DNA from: Aculops lycopersici
Lineage: Eukaryota; Arthropoda; Arachnida; Trombidiformes; Eriophyidae
Direction of reading: 5' to 3'
Length of the DNA: 64,000 nt
Assembly (NCBI GenBank): GCA_015350385.1
Contig: WNKI01000002.1
Span: forward strand, 2,994,974 to 3,058,973
This document shows positions 33,745-44,841 of this stretch, piece after piece. Every line of letters begins with the position of its first letter. The stretch's first letter is position 1. The notes below the pieces were generated by a model. It worked only from the letters and a program-made list of their open reading frames with translations. It had not been told where the DNA came from and ran no database searches. The position numbers and the translations under genes are program-made.

Positions 33745-35332
33745 ATGACTACTGCCGTCAAACAAACAACCCAAAAATCGTCCGCCTCCACAACCACGAC
33801 GACCACTTCGTCGCCAGGTAAGCGCGAGCAGCGTCTTGAGGACGTCGACGACCACCGCGAGCAATTGATTAAGCAGCGACAAAAGGATGCCGCCGAATCA
33901 AAGGCAAGAACCTTGAAGATGTACGACAATATGGCCAAGTCTGGCTCAGCTGGCGACCACAAGCCACTTGATATTAACACCTACCGCGGCAAGGAATCAG
34001 GTAAGCTGTTGTTGAGTGGCGCCGCAGTGCAAAAGCACGACTTGGTTGAGGAGACCATTAGGGAGCGAGTGAGAGCCTCGGAGGAGAACAAGAGACGCCT
34101 ATTGGCCGCCTACGATTATGCCGCCAAGACCCAGCCGGCGGGCACAGTGCGCGACGTTGACTTTGAGCTACTAAAGGGAGTGGATGGTAAGTATTGATTT
34201 GATTGACAACTAGTTGAGGTGCAGGTAAGATCAAGATCTAACAAAAACACCTCCTCTTTTTAACAATTCAGTCTCCAACTTCGAGCAAGACAAACCAGTC
34301 GGCTCGGCGACATTCAGAATGTCCAACGGAGTGCCAAGTGTCGTCAGAGGTAAGTCGAGAGTTTTGGGTGTATAGATAGTAAGGTAGCGTAGCGAGTAGC
34401 TCTCATTACACAAAGTCGCTAGTCCAGAGTTAGTTTCCATAGATTTATTTTATCGATTTCCATCATTTTGTATCCTGCATGTAGAAAAACATCAGAGAAT
34501 TGATTGACTTGCATGAAACCTTGATATTACGTCGATGATCTTATTTTTGGAATAATCAAATTCTAAAACAAAAACCGAACCCACCACCATCATCATTACC
34601 AACCCCACACATGTTGCAATGTTGCATGTGCTTATATTACGCGCCTTTTGCACCAAAAACCACTGCCAATCTCTTATTGTGTATCTACTCCACCTCAAAA
34701 CCCAATGCAAACTCTACTGTACCACCGTTATTATTTTGAATTTTTGTTATTATAATTATTATGTTGCGTCACCTTGAAATCACTCAATTCAATCAAATCG
34801 ATGAATCAAATACCTTGATTTTCAACTGAGCAGCAAACTCATCGGTACCATCGACACCAGTTATAAACCCAGACAAGGCCCCAAGCTTTCACCAAGCGCA
34901 ACCACATCTCGATGCCTATGAGCGCGCGCTAAGACAACGCAAGCAGGAGGTGAGTTTTGATTCATTGATTGATTGATCAGTTGAAGTTAAAATGATTATT
35001 TTCTCTTCAATATACCTGATATTAACTCTCCAATACCCAATCCACAGGCTGATGAGAGAAAACGACGCACCTTGGCCGCTTACGATGCCATCGCTCGTTC
35101 GGGAGTTGCCGGACCAAAGATTGTGGTCCGCGAGGAGTTGGAACAAATGGATAGTAAGTACCAGATTCTATTTTTGATCCCAACAATTAACCTCTAAATT
35201 TTACAATCTTTCATGTAACTAACCGCCTAAAATTTGATCAAAAATATCATTATTCCAGTTCCCGAAACCGAACCAGCAAAGCCCAAGTTTTCTTGCACAT
35301 CCTCGTTCAGCGGCGGATATGCCAGGACTTAG
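33745..35332 (+). CDS. smoothelin-like gene, short isoform without CH domain
   Basis: It uses the same first four exons as the long form, then a terminal exon at 35259-35332 encoding IPETEPAKPKFSCTSSFSGG and a few more residues to a TAG, for 271 aa. Exon 4 ends GAT A, and both this exon and the 37114 exon begin with two bases completing the codon, so both products are in frame. The short form would keep the Tyr-Asp repeat region but lose the actin-linked CH domain. Confidence 0.55.
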
Positions 35333-38300
35333 GTTTATTTCATATTGTATCCCAAGTTACCAACAATAATACCCATACTGATGCTGTTGTCTCTATTACT
35401 TTGACAACAATAGCAGCAATGCAAAACTTCAACTTTATTATTAATCTAAGATAATTAAGAATTGAAATGGAAGAGGACGTGAAATAATGATAATGACATC
35501 ATTGCATAAAGGAAATAAGAAGTGAAAAAAAAATCAACATGTGGAAAGGTTATGGTCGAGGTAAAGACAATTAGAGGAGTTCATTTTGGACCTCTCCACC
35601 AAACCAACCCTTTTTCTGTTTATGTCAAGTAAGCGCGGATATATTGAAGGTTGACTATTATTATTATTATTATTATTATATACACATAAATGCAAAAAAC
35701 TATTGATATAGTTTGAATTTCCAATGTTCGGGCGGCAACTGAAATAATCGGGCTCATTACCAATGCAAATCCGCTGGGATCATTGTGGTGGTGGTACCTA
35801 GCGATGCGTGGTTAACGCGAGAACTATGAATTGGTGTGTGCTGCATCATCACGGAGCGAGACACGCGCATAATGGAAAGCAGCAGGCAACAGGTGGTTAG
35901 CGAAAAAGGTATTGATAAAAAACTCCAAGTCTAGCGGATTGATCAACTGGATTATTATTGCATTTTAAATCAGTTTAATTCATTATAGCAGCATAAGAAA
36001 AAAAAGAAACAAAACGTAAACAAATTTCAGAAAAGAATCCAGAAGTGATTTAACATGAAGAGAACCAACGATGCTACTAAACTCTCGATTGGACATGAGA
36101 GAGTTTAAGCAAGCAACCAGGAAAGAGAGAAAGGACAAGAGGAGTAATGTAGAAAGTAACGGAGAGAATAATATTGAAAATTATATTTCTATCGCTGGAA
36201 TCTGGAGGCAAAACTCGAAAGGAGGAGAGACCATGAGAGTTTGCCAAAATAAGACTAGATTCTTCGGCACACTGAATAACTTCAACTACTATCATAGATA
36301 GAATCAAAGCATGTTTTAAAGAAAGAGAGAAGCAACAAGCCACATGGTGAGAACAAGTTCAACGGCATTTAGTCAAACATTTGCAGTCACGTACTCAAAG
36401 CCGCTAGAGTTACAAACTTGGAGTGCAATATCAATATTAATTTCAATTACAGGTACCTGACACGAATAGATCAAGTGAATTGGAGCTGCCTCTGTGCATG
36501 TTTATGTATTAACAGCTCAACTAACACAACTCGATTACGTGAGTCAGCAACACAAATTCAACGTTTGAGCGGAAGCCCGGAAGCTTGATGAGTTCAATTA
36601 TGGAGGAGACCTACACGATTTAGAGAGAGGGAGAGAAAGAAACGAGACAAGAACATCAAGCTCGTTGATGCGTTGGAATGCAAACAAATAATAAGTCAAC
36701 TCGATTATATAATCCAAAAAGACGTACACAAACAAACACACATTTACACCAGAACTCTCTAGCTCTTTACTACTGCAACATGATTGATCTCCACTCTTTG
36801 CTTGCAAAACTGCATCTTGACCGACTAGCTATACTTCTAATTCAATCTCAACTTAATCTCATCAATCTTCTGCTCCACTTTCACTTCAACTTCCCCTTTT
36901 CGATTTCAATTTTTTGAGCTGGACTTTTTGTGACTAGAGACTCGCCTCGTTACCTTCTACACCCAAACTCTCGACTTGTCGCGTCTCCTCCACATTCTCT
37001 CACTCCAACTATTGGTCCTCGCCTTTGCCCCATTCAAATGCATCTTCTCCTCACTTTTCTTTGGTCTTATTTCGTAGACTTACGTTACTTCAAATTCGAT
37101 TATATGCTAGCAGGCGACAAGAGTCAACAGGACGAGACTGCAGATTTGGTGGCGGCACTGGCAGCCGCTGGCCTGGGGTAAGTTTGAGAGTTGAGAGAAG
37201 ATGACAAAAGAAGCGAATGCGAAGCGAGGGTTTACCTGTTGAGTATTTTCCCTTTCTCTTTTCGGCTGAGCTGCATTTGTATTCAACAAAACACTTTACA
37301 ATCAAACATAAAAGTTGGCATTACGCCTATTGGGTATACAGAAAACTCCACTCAGTTTGCAGTTGAAGAGGCCACAACTAGCAACAATAGAAAACAACCA
37401 ACGACTGACAACAAGCTGATGCAAAGGTTTGATGATGAGCCCAACTCATACCTCGAAACCTCCACTTTGCGCCTTTACCTGACTCTTATCTGATGAGGCC
37501 AAAAGATTTGACTTGAAGCGAGGAAACGAGAGTGGGTTGCTAGCGAGAGTGCAGAAAGGAAAGAAATTTGATGGAAGGAATGCAACAGCAACTGAAATCG
37601 CGACGTGACTACCTCTGCTTGAGTCATCATGGCCCATTTAGCTTGCCATTTGTACCGCTGGCCAACCGTTGGACTGGCCGGCTCGGCATCCAGTTTGCAA
37701 TAACAATCCGAGTTGCCCACTCATTCTCTCAACTCTTTCCTTTATTCCCTCTTGCAAACTGTGCTAGCGTTTCGGAGGAGAGCTAACTGTGGATTGCTCA
37801 CAGCAAGAGGTTAGCTGACTGAATGACTGGCTTCACGGCACTCGAAACCCCCGTGTGCACAAGTGGCAGTCGCAGAGGCAGTATCTCTGTCTACCATTAT
37901 GTAACTGTAAACTGTTGGAGGTGGCGCCGCCCAAGTCGGCGGCAGCCAACTCTCTCAAAACCCCGGTAGCCGTCGACACTTGTTGCTCTTGTCGTTGTTA
38001 GCTTGAATGACTGGAATGCGCCGAGGGCAATGGCATCGCATCGGTGCGAGTGGTGGATGCTACTGCTACTGCTGCTGCTGCTTTGAGCCTAGGACTCAAT
38101 GGTGCAGTGTGTAATACACGAGATACTCTCGGGGGTAAGAAGGAGGGGACGTAACAAGTGGACACACAATGGGCGGATGGCTGCGGCGGTGGTGACTCAG
38201 AATCGGCCTTTGGAGACTCGAACGGACGAAAGAGCAAGTGAAATGAGTGAACATGGAAAGATTAAAAGTGGTTCCTGTAGTTGCTGTTGCCGAACTCACC

Positions 38301-39443
38301 TGGCCATCGATCCAACAGGTGGGAAAGACGCCAGCGACAAGCGCGAAATCGAATGTTGGCCAAGCGACTGTTGGCTTACCTCAGATGCCAAGACTTTCAG
38401 AAATAAACTCCACTCTCTCGCCGGTCGCTTGCTTACTTGCTCGCCACTTGTTGCTACGATCGCAACTTCAGTTCATCGGTCAGTTCGGCCCAAAAAAAGC
38501 TGGTTACAGCTCCTCGTCAAATGCTCGATCGATATTGAATCGGTGCGAATCTTGTGGAGACAAGAACGCGAAGTACAGTTGATCTAGTCAGAGAAACAGC
38601 CCATGCGATTGTCAGGAAAGAAGAAAAAGAGAGAAAGACGCCGAGCCAGAGAGTTGGCATGTGATAATTCTATCTTCGAAATAGCTACGACGAATCTAAG
38701 AAACGAGCAATCTAATGGCCTGCTAACAGTAATGACGAGAATAATAGTCTCAAGAAGTCTAATTTCTTCAAACATCCAATCCATCACTTCAACCTAATGA
38801 TTGCCGCCGCCTTCGGCCTCAGAGGCGACAACTCGCTTGCCAAACCGGCAAAGTCGAGTCCAATTAAGGGAAGACCGACGAACCCGAAGGATGCATTACT
38901 CCATTGGTGTTACATGAAGACTCGAAGTTACGTAAGTTTTGTATTATAATTAAGCCGACAATAGCAACACAAATTACATTCAAATACCAAAACAGCAAAC
39001 CTAATTGATAATCAAACTCTTGCAATTCAAATTCCAAACAAATAGGACGAAGTCTACGTGGAAAACTTTTCCTCTTCGTGGGCTGATGGACTAGCATTCT
39101 GTGCTTTACTTCATCACTTCTTCCCCGAGGAGATCGACTATAAGAAGTTGGTATCGGGAGGCTCGAGACGCGATAGATTTGACACCGCCTTCAAGGTTGC
39201 CGAGTAAGTAGCGGGTTTCCAATTGACCTCTTCAACAAAAAACGCTATCATAATTCAAATCCTAATCAGAATCGTATTCGTTTCTCAACTTCTAACTCAA
39301 TCAGGCAAAAAGCTAAGGTGTACCCTTTGCTCGAAACCGAGGACATGATCAAGATGGGCGACAAACCAGATTGGAAATGCGTCTACACCTATGCGCAAGC
39401 TCTATACAGAGGATTGAAGCCATTTGACCCAACACAAAAGTAA
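33745..39443 (+). CDS. smoothelin-like protein, long isoform with calponin-homology domain
   Basis: Exons are 33745-34186, 34272-34349, 34834-34949, 35048-35153, 37114-37177, 38823-38931, 39046-39203 and 39305-39443. All are GT-AG with phases that match, giving 403 aa. The N-terminal half holds three degenerate repeats of the type R-x-L-x-x-Y-D-x-x-A-x-x-x-x-A-G (for example RTLAAYDAIARSGVAG). The C-terminal domain is a smoothelin-type single CH domain: DALLHWCYMKTRSY, ENFSSSWADGLAFCALLHHF, EDMIKMGDKPDWKCVYTYAQ. Smoothelin-family CH proteins associate with actin filaments in contractile or cortical structures. The fourth exon ends in phase 1 and can join either the exon at 35259 (short isoform) or the one at 37114. 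The long join is inferred from phase and homology, not from transcripts. Confidence 0.75.
35333..37113. other. intron / alternative 3' UTR
   Basis: No domain is seen. It contains an ATT microsatellite (35659-35679) and GA-rich sequence. It acts as 3' UTR for the short isoform and as intron for the long one. Confidence 0.5.
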
Positions 39444-39867
39444 AGAAAGTTTTGTGCATTGATTTTTCTGCGTTTGTATGCGAGTTTCAAGGGAGAGAGA
39501 GAACTCCACTGTTCGTTCGAGACAAAAAAGCAAAATAAAAGAGAAACTGCAGGATGCGCGTGCTGCGATGAACTTCTGCAGTTTCGCAGCAGCGCTAGAA
39601 AACCTCTCGCTCATTTGCTCGCTCCTGTTTGCAGGCAAGTTCATCGCGTTTTCTAGACATGTGTGAATAACCTTCATTTTGCTTGATTTGATAGAGACTA
39701 TTCAGACCATAGGGTTCTGGAAATTGTATTTACAAAATATAGCGAGGATATTTATTAATTATAAACCGAAGCTTGAACCACTCATTATCATCATATCTAT
39801 TTGATTTACACACAAAAATTTGTTGATTCTCCTCTAGGCATCAAACCTCAATCGATACTCCATCGAA

Positions 39868-40208
39868 ATGGCAGGCGGAGGACATTCAATTCACACCTTT
39901 GAGGTTGAGAGGAAGATGCCCAAGCCTCTTAAGCTGTATGTCCTTACACTAAAGAGATGGTAAGTAGCGATATCTGTGCAAATCGTTCAACTTCGAATAC
40001 GACTCTCATATTTCTGATAAATGGCAAAAAACTGACCTTAGCTGATGTTTACAATTCCAACACCATAACAAATTTCAGGACACCATCCTTGATGGGCTTC
40101 GGCACCTTTAGTGGTCTCATGTTCCTCTATTTCACCGACTGGAAGCTTTTCATGGACAAGGTTCCATTTTACAACAAGAAATTTGAGGAGAAGGAGCCAT
40201 TAGTGTAA
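39868..40208 (+). CDS. cytochrome bc1 complex small subunit, UQCR11/QCR10-like
   Basis: Two exons, 39868-39959 and 40079-40208 (119-bp intron), give 73 aa. After a polar N-terminus comes one membrane segment (SLMGFGTFSGLMFLYF) followed by TDWKLFMDKVPFYNKKFEEK. This matches the C-terminal ATDWR-I-L-W-VPYINGKF signature of UQCR11, the 6.4-kDa subunit of respiratory complex III. Known animal versions are about 55 aa, so the N-terminal 20 residues are extra. An AATAAA at 40207-40212 overlaps the stop codon. Confidence 0.72.
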
Positions 40209-40212
40209 TAAA
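40207..40212 (+). terminator. polyadenylation signal overlapping UQCR11-like stop
   Basis: AATAAA shares two bases with the TAA stop, as in other short 3' UTRs of this window. Confidence 0.5.
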
Positions 40213-40435
40213 AATACCTTTTAGATAACTGTTTAATGAAATTTGTGAACTCTGACGAGGATAGAAGATGTGAGGCCGATCTTGTTATTATTAAATTCAT
40301 GTTAACCTCGGTAGATGCCAGGTCACATCATTTGGACCTACATTACCTCTCAACAACAAGTCAACTATGTACATATATGTACATGTATGTAGCACAAAAA
40401 AATAAGTCCAAAAATATCGCGAGGATTGAATCGAG

Positions 40436-40441
40436 TTTATT
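40436..40441 (-). terminator. polyadenylation signal of AP-3 delta gene
   Basis: AATAAA on the minus strand (TTTATT on plus), 41 bp past the stop. Confidence 0.5.
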
Positions 40442-40481
40442 TTAAGATAGTGTATAGTGCAACCCGTCAGACGGGACACAA

Positions 40482-43142
40482 TCAAGCTTTCGCAACCTCG
40501 GGATTTTCAGCAGCCTGTACCTCAGAAACATCCTTGCTCTTCTTTTTCTTCTCAGATGACTTTTTGGTCTTATCACCCGATGAAGAGGACTTCTTCGTTG
40601 ATGATGATTTAGACTTTGTTTTAGTTGAATATTTGGCTTGCTTCTCTGGGGTTGTTGTGGTCGTCGCTGTCTCATCTGAGCTCTTTGCAGTTGACGTCTT
40701 CGAGTTTTTCTTGTCGGTCTTCTTCTTGGCCTTCTTGACTGTGGAGGCTCCTCCATCTGATGACTTGACCACCTGGTTTGATTTCAGGAAATCGTTGTAT
40801 GAGGTCAAACCTGGAATACCCTTAAAGTCTCTCGCCTCGGCATTCTTGTCTGTGATTCTTATCGCTTCGACCGCCTCTTCGAGTCTTTCTTGAACTGGAG
40901 TCTTTGTCGTAAAGTTGTCGACATACAGTCCGCTCTCCTCGTGAACTGAGGCTTTGCTTATGGAATTGTTGTGATTGTCGACCAGATCGGCATCGGAAGG
41001 GGGTGGATTGTATGGAACATGTTCACCTCTGAGGTAGTGAATGTCGTTGTCTCGCCGAATAGTTGGCTTTACATTATGCTCAGTATTATTGTTCGACGAA
41101 CCATTATATGGAGAATTTGTATATGATGATAGCATCATGTCCGAGGAATCTATCTCATTTGAAAAGTCGATAGGGTCTCGAGTATCGGCCGTTTCGACAG
41201 CAGCTACCTCCTCTTCTTCGTCAGAGCTTAGAGGTGAGTCTGGATCGTACACTAGAGGTTCATCTAGATCTAATTCAGCTGGTACTTGAACTTTCGATTG
41301 GGCTTGTGTGGCAACTGGATTTAGAGTGTAGGCGTAGAACATTTTGCTAAAGTCGATATTTTCATCTCTTGTCAAGTCCACAATATTGATAAAGTTTCTG
41401 ACTCGCTCTTGAACTTCTAGATCGTCTATCAACTCCAGCCTTGGGAGTTCCTTTGTCGAGAGTTGATTGCATATCTTGAGGAATGCTTCTTTTTCCAATT
41501 CTTGTGAGAGACGAGAAAATATTTTACATGCATTCTGTACAAATATGGCTAGAATATATGGAGCAAAATCGTTAGCTCCGAGTAGGTTAAACATGGTTTC
41601 TAGCTTGTCAGGTAGATACTCTGAGTATTCTCCACAAATCCAAGATGCAGCATAGAGAACCTCCGATACTGAGAAGTTTGTCGAGAACTTATCGGTGTGC
41701 TTTAGTATCGCAGCCATTTGTTTCACTGCATAGGGTCGAACCTCCTTGACACGAACTGCAACATCTAATATTTGTTGGGCAATCAGGTTACCGTGACTAG
41801 TTCCGCCCTCAATACTGGCTAATGTTACCAAGACTGTTATGTACCAGTCAAAGTTGCCGATGTAGAAGTAGTCATTTCTCGAGCATATATCGATTACCTT
41901 GAATACAATTTCATCTCTAAATTTGTTGCCCATTCTTGGATAAGAGACATGTTTCATCAAACGATCAACAATTCCATCACCAGCAGGTGTAGTTAAGTTT
42001 TCCTTTGATACCATTCCATATAATAGATCTAGAGCTCTAAGTCTTATCGATTCATCCTTATCTTCAAGACAACCCAATATAATGTCTTGATGCGCTCTAA
42101 CAGATTTTGAGTGTATTTGTAACATCCGTTTCATTGCTAACAAACCTAAATACTTTAGGTTTTGATCGCTATCCTCAATAAATATCCTCAGTTTCTGTAC
42201 ACATAACTGTCTGTATGCCGAGGCTTTCGATTTAGGAATTTTTGTTGGTGATGTGAGGATAGCCATTATGGTGCAAATAGTTTCATAAAGAACTGACATA
42301 GCCGATGTACTATGAGCCAGATTCTCAAGAGGTGCAATAATCTTCTCGCCCACTCGGGGCTCTAATGGAGTTAGGGCACTGAAGAGCTTGATTATCTTGA
42401 TCAACATCCAATTATTGGAAGAGCTTTCCATCAACTTGTATAGAGTTCCCTCGAGGTGTAGAAAATCTTTTGGATTTCGGCGAGCAAGCTCGCAGATGAC
42501 ATTAATCACAGATGATTGAACCCCCTGATCTGGGTCCTCGAGTTTCTCTTCAAGTTTCGGCAACACTTCGCTGAGGGTATCAGGAAATACTGTGAGTATC
42601 TTGTACATGAGAAGTACGGCTTTCTTCCTTAAGTAAGGCTTTGTTGATGAGAGTAGCCGATGGACATCATTGAATAGTTCTCGTCCAATTTCATTAGAGA
42701 CGAAGCAACTCAATCCTGTCATTGCACATCCTGTTTCGTATATATTGCGAGCGCAAAGATCACGCCTAATCATATTGATGGTCAACATTAGGACCTCGGT
42801 GTTATTGCTGAAGCATTGTGAAGCCGCCAAATATCCAATCCTTTTGTGAGTGAATCTCTCCGAGCTCATAACCTCTATTATATTGAAGGCCGCCCAGCCA
42901 ATATCGTAGCCAAGCATTTGCAAATAGGTTAGCTTGGCCACCGCATTAGCCTTGACATTGACATGTGGAATCTTGAGCTCCTCCTTAATCTCCTCAAGGC
43001 ACTGACTGATATATTTTGCCTCATTGGTTTTATTGTTTCTGATTCCACGGACCAAGTCCGTCAGATTCTTATCAAATAGTCTCTCAAAGTCCTTCTTGAC
43101 TTTGGTTAAATTCATGTTCATAATTGAATAATTTGTGTTCAT
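40482..43142 (-). CDS. AP3D1: AP-3 complex subunit delta
   Basis: 886 aa from the first in-frame ATG, single exon. The N-terminal 580 residues form the adaptin trunk of HEAT-like helices. Typical delta-adaptin segments are FDKNLTDLVRGIRNNK, AAFNIIEVMSS, RRDLCARNIYETGCAMTGLS, KPYLRKKAVLLMYKI and DPDQGVQSSVINVICELARR. An acidic hinge (LSSDEEEEVAAVE) and a Lys/Ser-rich C-terminal tail follow (about 780-886), where fly and vertebrate delta subunits are also Lys-rich. AP-3 sorts cargo from endosomes to lysosomes and pigment granules. The fly orthologue is garnet. The protein is shorter than vertebrate delta (about 1150 aa), with a reduced ear region. Head to head with SDF2. Confidence 0.93.
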   Translation of the reverse strand: MNTNYSIMNMNLTKVKKDFERLFDKNLTDLVRGIRNNKTNEAKYISQCLEEIKEELKIPHVNVKANAVAKLTYLQMLGYDIGWAAFNIIEVMSSERFTHKRIGYLAASQCFSNNTEVLMLTINMIRRDLCARNIYETGCAMTGLSCFVSNEIGRELFNDVHRLLSSTKPYLRKKAVLLMYKILTVFPDTLSEVLPKLEEKLEDPDQGVQSSVINVICELARRNPKDFLHLEGTLYKLMESSSNNWMLIKIIKLFSALTPLEPRVGEKIIAPLENLAHSTSAMSVLYETICTIMAILTSPTKIPKSKASAYRQLCVQKLRIFIEDSDQNLKYLGLLAMKRMLQIHSKSVRAHQDIILGCLEDKDESIRLRALDLLYGMVSKENLTTPAGDGIVDRLMKHVSYPRMGNKFRDEIVFKVIDICSRNDYFYIGNFDWYITVLVTLASIEGGTSHGNLIAQQILDVAVRVKEVRPYAVKQMAAILKHTDKFSTNFSVSEVLYAASWICGEYSEYLPDKLETMFNLLGANDFAPYILAIFVQNACKIFSRLSQELEKEAFLKICNQLSTKELPRLELIDDLEVQERVRNFINIVDLTRDENIDFSKMFYAYTLNPVATQAQSKVQVPAELDLDEPLVYDPDSPLSSDEEEEVAAVETADTRDPIDFSNEIDSSDMMLSSYTNSPYNGSSNNNTEHNVKPTIRRDNDIHYLRGEHVPYNPPPSDADLVDNHNNSISKASVHEESGLYVDNFTTKTPVQERLEEAVEAIRITDKNAEARDFKGIPGLTSYNDFLKSNQVVKSSDGGASTVKKAKKKTDKKNSKTSTAKSSDETATTTTTPEKQAKYSTKTKSKSSSTKKSSSSGDKTKKSSEKKKKSKDVSEVQAAENPEVAKA

Positions 43143-43784
43143 TGTGGAGCTTGATTGTATAATACACAATCGATTTGATGTTTATGATGATTGCCTAGTA
43201 ATGTAATAGCAAGGTATGATTGGAGCTTAATTATATTGGGCCTGGTGCAATTTCCTTAGTGGCATCTAGCCAAGATCAATATGCCGAAATGATATACATG
43301 GCTGATAGATAATGTGAGTGAGTGAATGTAATTGTTAAGCTTAATAAATAGAATAAAGATAAGCGATCGAGAATGACATCGGTCTAAAATGTCAATCTTT
43401 TATATGCAAGTGCAAAATAGTGGTTACAAAATATAAACATGGCGTTCCACATCGGTGATTGTAATGGTGAGTCAATGGGACACTCAGACTATAGACAAGA
43501 ATAAAAATGGGCTACACAAATGGAAACTAGCATGAATGTTAGTATTGCGCAGAGCAGCGGGAATTTAATCTCTACAAGATGTTGGCATTCGCTCGTGTGT
43601 TGAAAATCCGCGAGGATTTAAGCGCCACACAGGCAAACTGAGGTCCGCTCGACGGGCCATGTTTTGTATTTTGACTTCTTGGATTTTTTTAGACACATTA
43701 TACAACACTTATACATCAACTTCAGTTACCTGACATCTTATAACTCAGTGATATTAATCATAAAACTCAAATCACATATTGACC
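43143..43784. promoter_or_regulatory. divergent promoter interval AP-3 delta / SDF2
   Basis: 642 bp between two divergent start codons, with no other coding signal. Core promoters for both genes must lie here. Confidence 0.45.
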
Positions 43785-44459
43785 ATGATATTCCATATAG
43801 AATTCCATCTACTCGTAGCGCTGACAATCACATTATGCCATTATTTAGTTTCTTTGGAATCGCTTGCCGATACCGTAAGCCACGTCACTTGCGGATCAGT
43901 GGTTAATTTAGAGAACGAGGCGAAACCAAAGTTTAGATTGCACTCACATGACATTAAGTATGGATCAGGTAGTGGTCAGCAATCTGTAACAGCCGCTGAT
44001 AATCAGGATACAAATAGCTACTGGTCATTGTTAGGGGAGAAGGATAAGCCATGCAAGAGGGGTGAGCCTATCGAATGTGGGTCCATTATTAGATTGCAGC
44101 ATGTTGAAACCAGGAAACATCTCCACAGTCACTTGTTTAAATCCCCCTTAAGTAGCAAACAAGAAGTTAGTGCCTTCGGTAGTGACAAGGATACAGACAC
44201 AGGTGATCATTGGATGGTCTACTGTAAGAGCAGTCGCTTTTGGCAAAAGAGCGAATCTATCAGGTTGAAGCATGTCGATACTGAAATGTGGTTATCCCTA
44301 TCTGGCAATACCTATGGACGTCCAATCTTCGGTCAACAAGAGGTCGTGTGCTCCACCGAATCTGACGCGACCAGTTTTTGGAGGGCCGTTGATGGAGTGT
44401 TTGTCCAGCCAACAGCAATGCACGGAACCGAATCCCCATCAGAACACGATGAACTTTGA
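43785..44459 (+). CDS. SDF2: SDF2-like ER protein with MIR domains
   Basis: 224 aa. The ATG at 43785 begins a signal peptide (HLLVALTITLCHYLVSLESL). Three MIR repeats follow: VTCGSVVNLENEAKPKFRLH, GEPIECGSIIRLQHVETRKH and SSRFWQKSESIRLKHVDTEM mark their openings. The family hallmark NSYWSLLGE is present. The C-terminus is HDEL, an ER-retention signal, as in SDF2L1. These proteins work with ER Hsp70/DnaJ chaperones in the handling of folding and O-mannosylated clients. The length fits the family (about 211-221 aa). Confidence 0.93.
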   Translation: MIFHIEFHLLVALTITLCHYLVSLESLADTVSHVTCGSVVNLENEAKPKFRLHSHDIKYGSGSGQQSVTAADNQDTNSYWSLLGEKDKPCKRGEPIECGSIIRLQHVETRKHLHSHLFKSPLSSKQEVSAFGSDKDTDTGDHWMVYCKSSRFWQKSESIRLKHVDTEMWLSLSGNTYGRPIFGQQEVVCSTESDATSFWRAVDGVFVQPTAMHGTESPSEHDEL

Positions 44460-44841
44460 TCACTTGTAAAAATATTCAATTTGTCTGGAAGACTTTAATT
44501 AGTTTGTCTGAGATCATAGGTCCTGATTTCTACTGTTCATAATCCCTCATTCTTTTTAATCTACATCGTCGGCATGGTGTGAGTGTTCTACTTCAGGTTG
44601 AGGGCTTGGTCGCAGCCAGAATACAATGAGACTTGGAAGATTCATTGCTATTTGGCGCGATGCTCATCGCAAGATGGCTTTCACAGTTGGCTAGACATTT
44701 TTCTCTTGTCGGAGTCTTTTAGAATATGCTGCAAATTTTCAGCCGCTCTAATGATGATAACTGTGCCTAGTTCATCTATGATTAAATTCCTCGATTGTCT
44801 CTACAGCACATAAAGAGCTAATACTCCCACTATGCTTGGGT

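Noticed and set aside
38099..38587. 162- and 111-codon frames before the CH exons
   Set aside because: No domain and no phase-compatible splice to the CH exons was found; treated as intron.
40426..40893. 155-codon plus-strand frame rich in Phe and Asp
   Set aside because: Antisense of the Lys/Ser-rich tail of AP-3 delta.
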